Shown here: piece after piece, positions 6,392-8,093 of the stretch
Layout: each line of letters opens with the position of its first letter
Numbering within the stretch: the stretch's first letter is position 1
The notes under the pieces: generated by a model
The model's database searches: none
What the model was told of the DNA's origin: nothing
Seen by the model: only the letters and a program-made list of their open reading frames with translations
Program-made: the position numbers and the translations under genes
Origin: Bacillota bacterium
GTDB lineage: Bacteria > Bacillota > Clostridia > Lachnospirales > Cellulosilyticaceae
DNA length: 8,093 nucleotides
Reading direction: 5' to 3'
NCBI GenBank assembly: GCA_023457875.1
Contig: JAEXBC010000454.1
Coordinates: 1 to 8,093 of the forward strand

Positions 6392-7072
6392 TTAGTAGTT
6401 TCCACCCTCAATTACCTTTTCACCTTTTACGATGGCAATACTTTTACTAACACCTAATCTTGATGCCCCTGCTTCAACCATTTTATGTGCAGTATCTGCG
6501 TCACTAATCCCCCCTGATGCCTTCACCTTAATTTGATCTTTAGCGGTTTGTTTCATCAGTTTAATATGCTCAAGGGTTGCCCCTCCTGTCCCGAAGCCTG
6601 TGGAGGTCTTAACAAAATCAGCACCTGCTGCTATCGCTAATTCTGTAACCTTAACGATTTCATCATGAGTAAGATAGCAGGTCTCAAGAATAACCTTGAC
6701 GATGGTTTTGGGCTCAACTATTTTGGCCGCTTGCACCACCTCCTGGATTTCAAACTTGACATAATCATACTTCTCATCTTTTAAGGCACCAATATTAATC
6801 ACCATATCCACATCAGTTGCCCCATTCATAACAGCTTCTTTTGCTGCAAAGGCTTTTGATGTTGCCGTCTCATTTCCTAAAGGAAAGCCCACAACTGTTG
6901 TTATACCAATTTGTGTTTCCTTAAGTAAATCAGCAGCAACTGGCACATAACAAGCTGGTACACAAACCGTCTTAAAGTTGTATGTAACTGCTTCTTCACA
7001 AAGCATAGCAATATCTTTTTCCTGGGCTGTTGCTTTTAACAAGGTGTGATCTATCATTTGTGCAATATCCAT
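6392..7072 (-). CDS. deoC: Deoxyribose-phosphate aldolase
   Basis: Class I aldolase that splits 2-deoxyribose-5-phosphate into glyceraldehyde-3-phosphate and acetaldehyde, the last step of deoxynucleoside catabolism in the cytoplasm. At 226 aa it matches the short bacterial DeoC type. The Schiff-base lysine is K155 in FVKTSTGFG. The helper lysine is K184 in VKASGGI, and the proton-relay aspartate is D89 in DVDMVINIG. The C-terminal GASRLGVSKS is the phosphate-binding region. The N-terminus (MDIAQMIDHTLLKATA) is typical, and AAGGA lies 7 nt upstream of the ATG. It is a single gene here, without deoA, deoB, cdd or pdp beside it, so it appears to be transcribed alone. No frameshift or missing catalytic residue is seen. 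Confidence 0.97.
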   Translation of the reverse strand: MDIAQMIDHTLLKATAQEKDIAMLCEEAVTYNFKTVCVPACYVPVAADLLKETQIGITTVVGFPLGNETATSKAFAAKEAVMNGATDVDMVINIGALKDEKYDYVKFEIQEVVQAAKIVEPKTIVKVILETCYLTHDEIVKVTELAIAAGADFVKTSTGFGTGGATLEHIKLMKQTAKDQIKVKASGGISDADTAHKMVEAGASRLGVSKSIAIVKGEKVIEGGNY

Positions 7073-7146
7073 TTAATTATCCTTCTTTCTACCAATCGAT
7101 GAATTTTATTGCCTTTATATTTATGGCTTCTGTCTTTCTGGTTTCT

Positions 7147-7176
7147 ATTTTAGCATATTATGCGCCGTAGTGACAA
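7147..7176 (-). promoter_or_regulatory. Sigma-A promoter of deoC
   Basis: TTGTCA (7171-7176) and TAAAAT (7147-7152) are 18 nt apart on the minus strand, with TGC directly before the -10 box (extended -10). Predicted start is near 7140, about 68 nt before the deoC ATG. The next gene runs the other way, so 7073-7330 is a divergent intergenic region. Confidence 0.65.
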
Positions 7177-7225
7177 CTTTAACACAAGACGTCCCTTTCT
7201 TCTTGTTCTTGTATATACCCTTCAA

Positions 7226-7258
7226 AAAGAACTGTATCTTTTAAAAAGAAAGTTCTTT
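7226..7258. repeat. 8-nt inverted repeat in the divergent deoC / membrane-protein intergenic region
   Basis: AAAGAACT (7226-7233) and AGTTCTTT (7251-7258) are exact inverted copies separated by 17 nt. The centres are 25 bp apart (over two helical turns). They lie upstream of the possible -10 box of the plus-strand gene, so they could be an operator for a dimeric regulator. No known consensus is matched. Confidence 0.35.
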
Positions 7259-7267
7259 GAATTAGCA

Positions 7268-7273
7268 TATAAT
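7268..7273 (+). promoter_or_regulatory. Possible -10 box for the plus-strand membrane-protein gene
   Basis: A perfect TATAAT occurs 57 nt before the ATG at 7331. No clear -35 box lies 16-18 nt upstream and there is no TGn extension, so this promoter is tentative and might need an activator. Confidence 0.35.
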
Positions 7274-7317
7274 CAATGCCTCGTCCATATATATGTATTA
7301 GGACATCTTATTTTAAA

Positions 7318-7324
7318 AAGGAGG
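7318..7324 (+). promoter_or_regulatory. Ribosome binding site that fixes the start at 7331
   Basis: AAGGAGG sits 6 nt before the ATG at 7331. The reading frame is open further upstream to an ATG at 7160, but that codon has no ribosome binding site and overlaps the deoC promoter, so the shorter protein is preferred. Confidence 0.85.
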
Positions 7325-7330
7325 GTCATT

Positions 7331-7936
7331 ATGTCTAGTCCTAAATTCATGGTTTTTAAGCTTAAAGATCTCAGAATTCCTATCCTCATTCTCTTAGTTG
7401 TTCTTGCCCTATTTATCTTTTTAATTGTACGTGGCAAAACAACACAAACCTTTGCACCATCAGATGTGCATCAAGACGGTAAATACATAGCAGGAATCAC
7501 ATTGTCAGACGCACAAATGGATTTAGTGGTGGAAGTAAAAGATCACGCCATTACATCCGTATCTTTATCTGGTTTAGATGAAAGCTCATCTGTACTTTAT
7601 AAAGATCTTGTAAATGGTATTGATTATGTGAATACTTATGTCACCTCAACACAATCTTTAGAACTTCCAACAAATGCAGATACTTCTTCTGCTACACTCA
7701 TGCTAATGGATGCTGTAAAAATAGCCTTATCTGAAGATGAAACAGCATCAATTACCACCACCTATGAAAAAATGGATTTAACCGCTTCAAAGGATATCGC
7801 TACAAATGAGCTTGAAGAGGACATCTTCGTTGATGAATTTGAAGAGGATGCTCAGCTAGAAGAAGAAAAAGTAGCTGACGCAAATCCTGAAGCTGATCAT
7901 CTAGAAGTTGATGCACAAGATCCTGATATTCAATAA
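7331..7936 (+). CDS. Membrane-anchored protein with FMN-binding-like domain and acidic tail
   Basis: No named family member is recognised for this 201-aa protein. Residues 1-15 are basic, 16-33 form one strong membrane segment followed by a basic residue (IVRGK), and the rest should lie outside the cell. Residues about 46-134 resemble the FMN_bind domain found in NqrC/RnfG-like and other extracytoplasmic flavoproteins. DGKYIAGI opens it, VVEVKDHAITSVSL gives the usual strand pattern, and TQSLELPTNADTSSATLMLM parallels the QS...DAVSGATYTS segment, followed by DAVKIAL. In known members the Thr of the SGAT-type motif is flavinylated by ApbE. Here the matching text is SSAT (Thr122), with the Gly replaced and the Asp shifted by one, so cofactor attachment is uncertain. 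Residues 158-200 are an extremely acidic Glu/Asp-rich tail. It is monocistronic, ends at a strong hairpin and is divergent from deoC. An electron-transfer or envelope role is only inference. Confidence 0.75.
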   Translation: MSSPKFMVFKLKDLRIPILILLVVLALFIFLIVRGKTTQTFAPSDVHQDGKYIAGITLSDAQMDLVVEVKDHAITSVSLSGLDESSSVLYKDLVNGIDYVNTYVTSTQSLELPTNADTSSATLMLMDAVKIALSEDETASITTTYEKMDLTASKDIATNELEEDIFVDEFEEDAQLEEEKVADANPEADHLEVDAQDPDIQ

Positions 7937-7940
7937 TAGA

Positions 7941-7973
7941 AAGGTGTCACGTATTCTTTATACATGACACCTT
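7941..7973 (+). terminator. Hairpin terminator between convergent genes
   Basis: AAGGTGTCA (7941-7949) pairs perfectly with TGACACCTT (7965-7973). After one mismatch, GTAT/ATAC extends the stem to a 5-nt loop. It starts 4 nt after the stop codon of the plus-strand gene and 9 nt beyond the end of the converging minus-strand gene. T-rich but interrupted tracts follow on both strands, so it probably serves both genes. Confidence 0.75.
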
Positions 7974-7981
7974 CTTATTAT

Positions 7982-8093
7982 CTATTTATCTCGCTCAGCA
8001 ATAAAATGCTTAATAAGGGCTACACTTGAATCTATGCCAAGTAGTCCACTATCTAAGCAAAGACTATAGCTCGCAGCATTTCCCCATTTTTCT
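7982..8093 (-). CDS. C-terminal fragment of a cytidylate kinase-like protein
   Basis: The minus strand gives 36 sense codons and a TAG stop (7982-7984); the 5' part lies beyond the window. The visible text (EKWGNAASYSLCLDSGLLGID, read as two stretches EKWGNAASYSL and CLDSGLLGID) matches the conserved C-terminus of the cytidylate kinase-like P-loop family common in Clostridia. There a W-G-x-A/x-x-Y-x-L-C-L-D-S pattern is typical and a short helix (VALIKHFIAERD) closes the protein. Members are presumed nucleotide kinases, but many have no proven substrate. The P-loop is not visible here, so the assignment rests on this tail only. It converges on the plus-strand gene and shares its terminator. 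Confidence 0.65.
   Translation of the reverse strand, partial: EKWGNAASYSLCLDSGLLGIDSSVALIKHFIAERDK

Noticed and set aside
7160..7330. 57-codon N-terminal extension of the plus-strand membrane protein
   Set aside because: The upstream ATG lacks a ribosome binding site, overlaps the deoC promoter and would put untypical sequence before the membrane segment; AAGGAGG marks the ATG at 7331.
1..8093. Mobile element, CRISPR array, phage or defence module
   Set aside because: No transposase, integrase, direct-repeat array, att-like repeats or defence-domain proteins were seen; genes are intact housekeeping or envelope genes.

Overview
The window looks like chromosomal DNA from a low-GC Firmicute, probably a Clostridia/Lachnospirales bacterium. 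The evidence is AT-rich DNA, strong AGGAGG-type ribosome binding sites, sigma-A promoters with TATAAT-like -10 boxes, a T-box riboswitch ahead of a hisS-aspS operon, an S-layer-homology protein and a cytidylate kinase-like protein. The genus cannot be fixed from the sequence alone. A Cellulosilyticum-like organism is only a guess.

Layout, left to right. Positions 1-586 (minus) hold the N-terminal part of an exported SLH-domain protein that appears to continue into a GH18-like domain; it has its own promoter and a leader of about 170 nt. Positions 823-1668 (minus) encode a divergent, stand-alone homologue of pantothenate synthetase (PanC), with its own extended -10 promoter behind the aspS terminator. 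Positions 1821-4932 (minus) are the hisS-aspS operon for histidyl- and aspartyl-tRNA synthetase. It is preceded at about 5026-5245 by a complete T-box leader whose specifier (GAC) and discriminator-pairing base (UGGC) both point to uncharged tRNA-Asp. Positions 5302-6210 (minus) encode CheV, a CheW-receiver chemotaxis adaptor, from a near-consensus sigma-A promoter. Positions 6392-7072 (minus) encode deoxyribose-phosphate aldolase (deoC). Positions 7331-7936 are the only plus-strand gene, a membrane-anchored protein with a degenerate FMN-binding-like domain and a very acidic tail. It ends at a hairpin terminator shared with the convergent 3' end of a cytidylate kinase-like gene (7982-8093, minus).

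Most genes are independent transcription units with recognisable promoters, and only hisS-aspS is a clear operon. No mobile element, CRISPR array, phage module, tRNA or rRNA was seen. I did not find a clearly new multi-gene system. The observations most worth a second look are the PanC homologue that has lost its pantoate-contacting residues, the Asp-type T-box controlling a hisS-first operon (with an overlapping His triplet), and the FMN-binding-like membrane protein with a non-canonical flavinylation-type motif.
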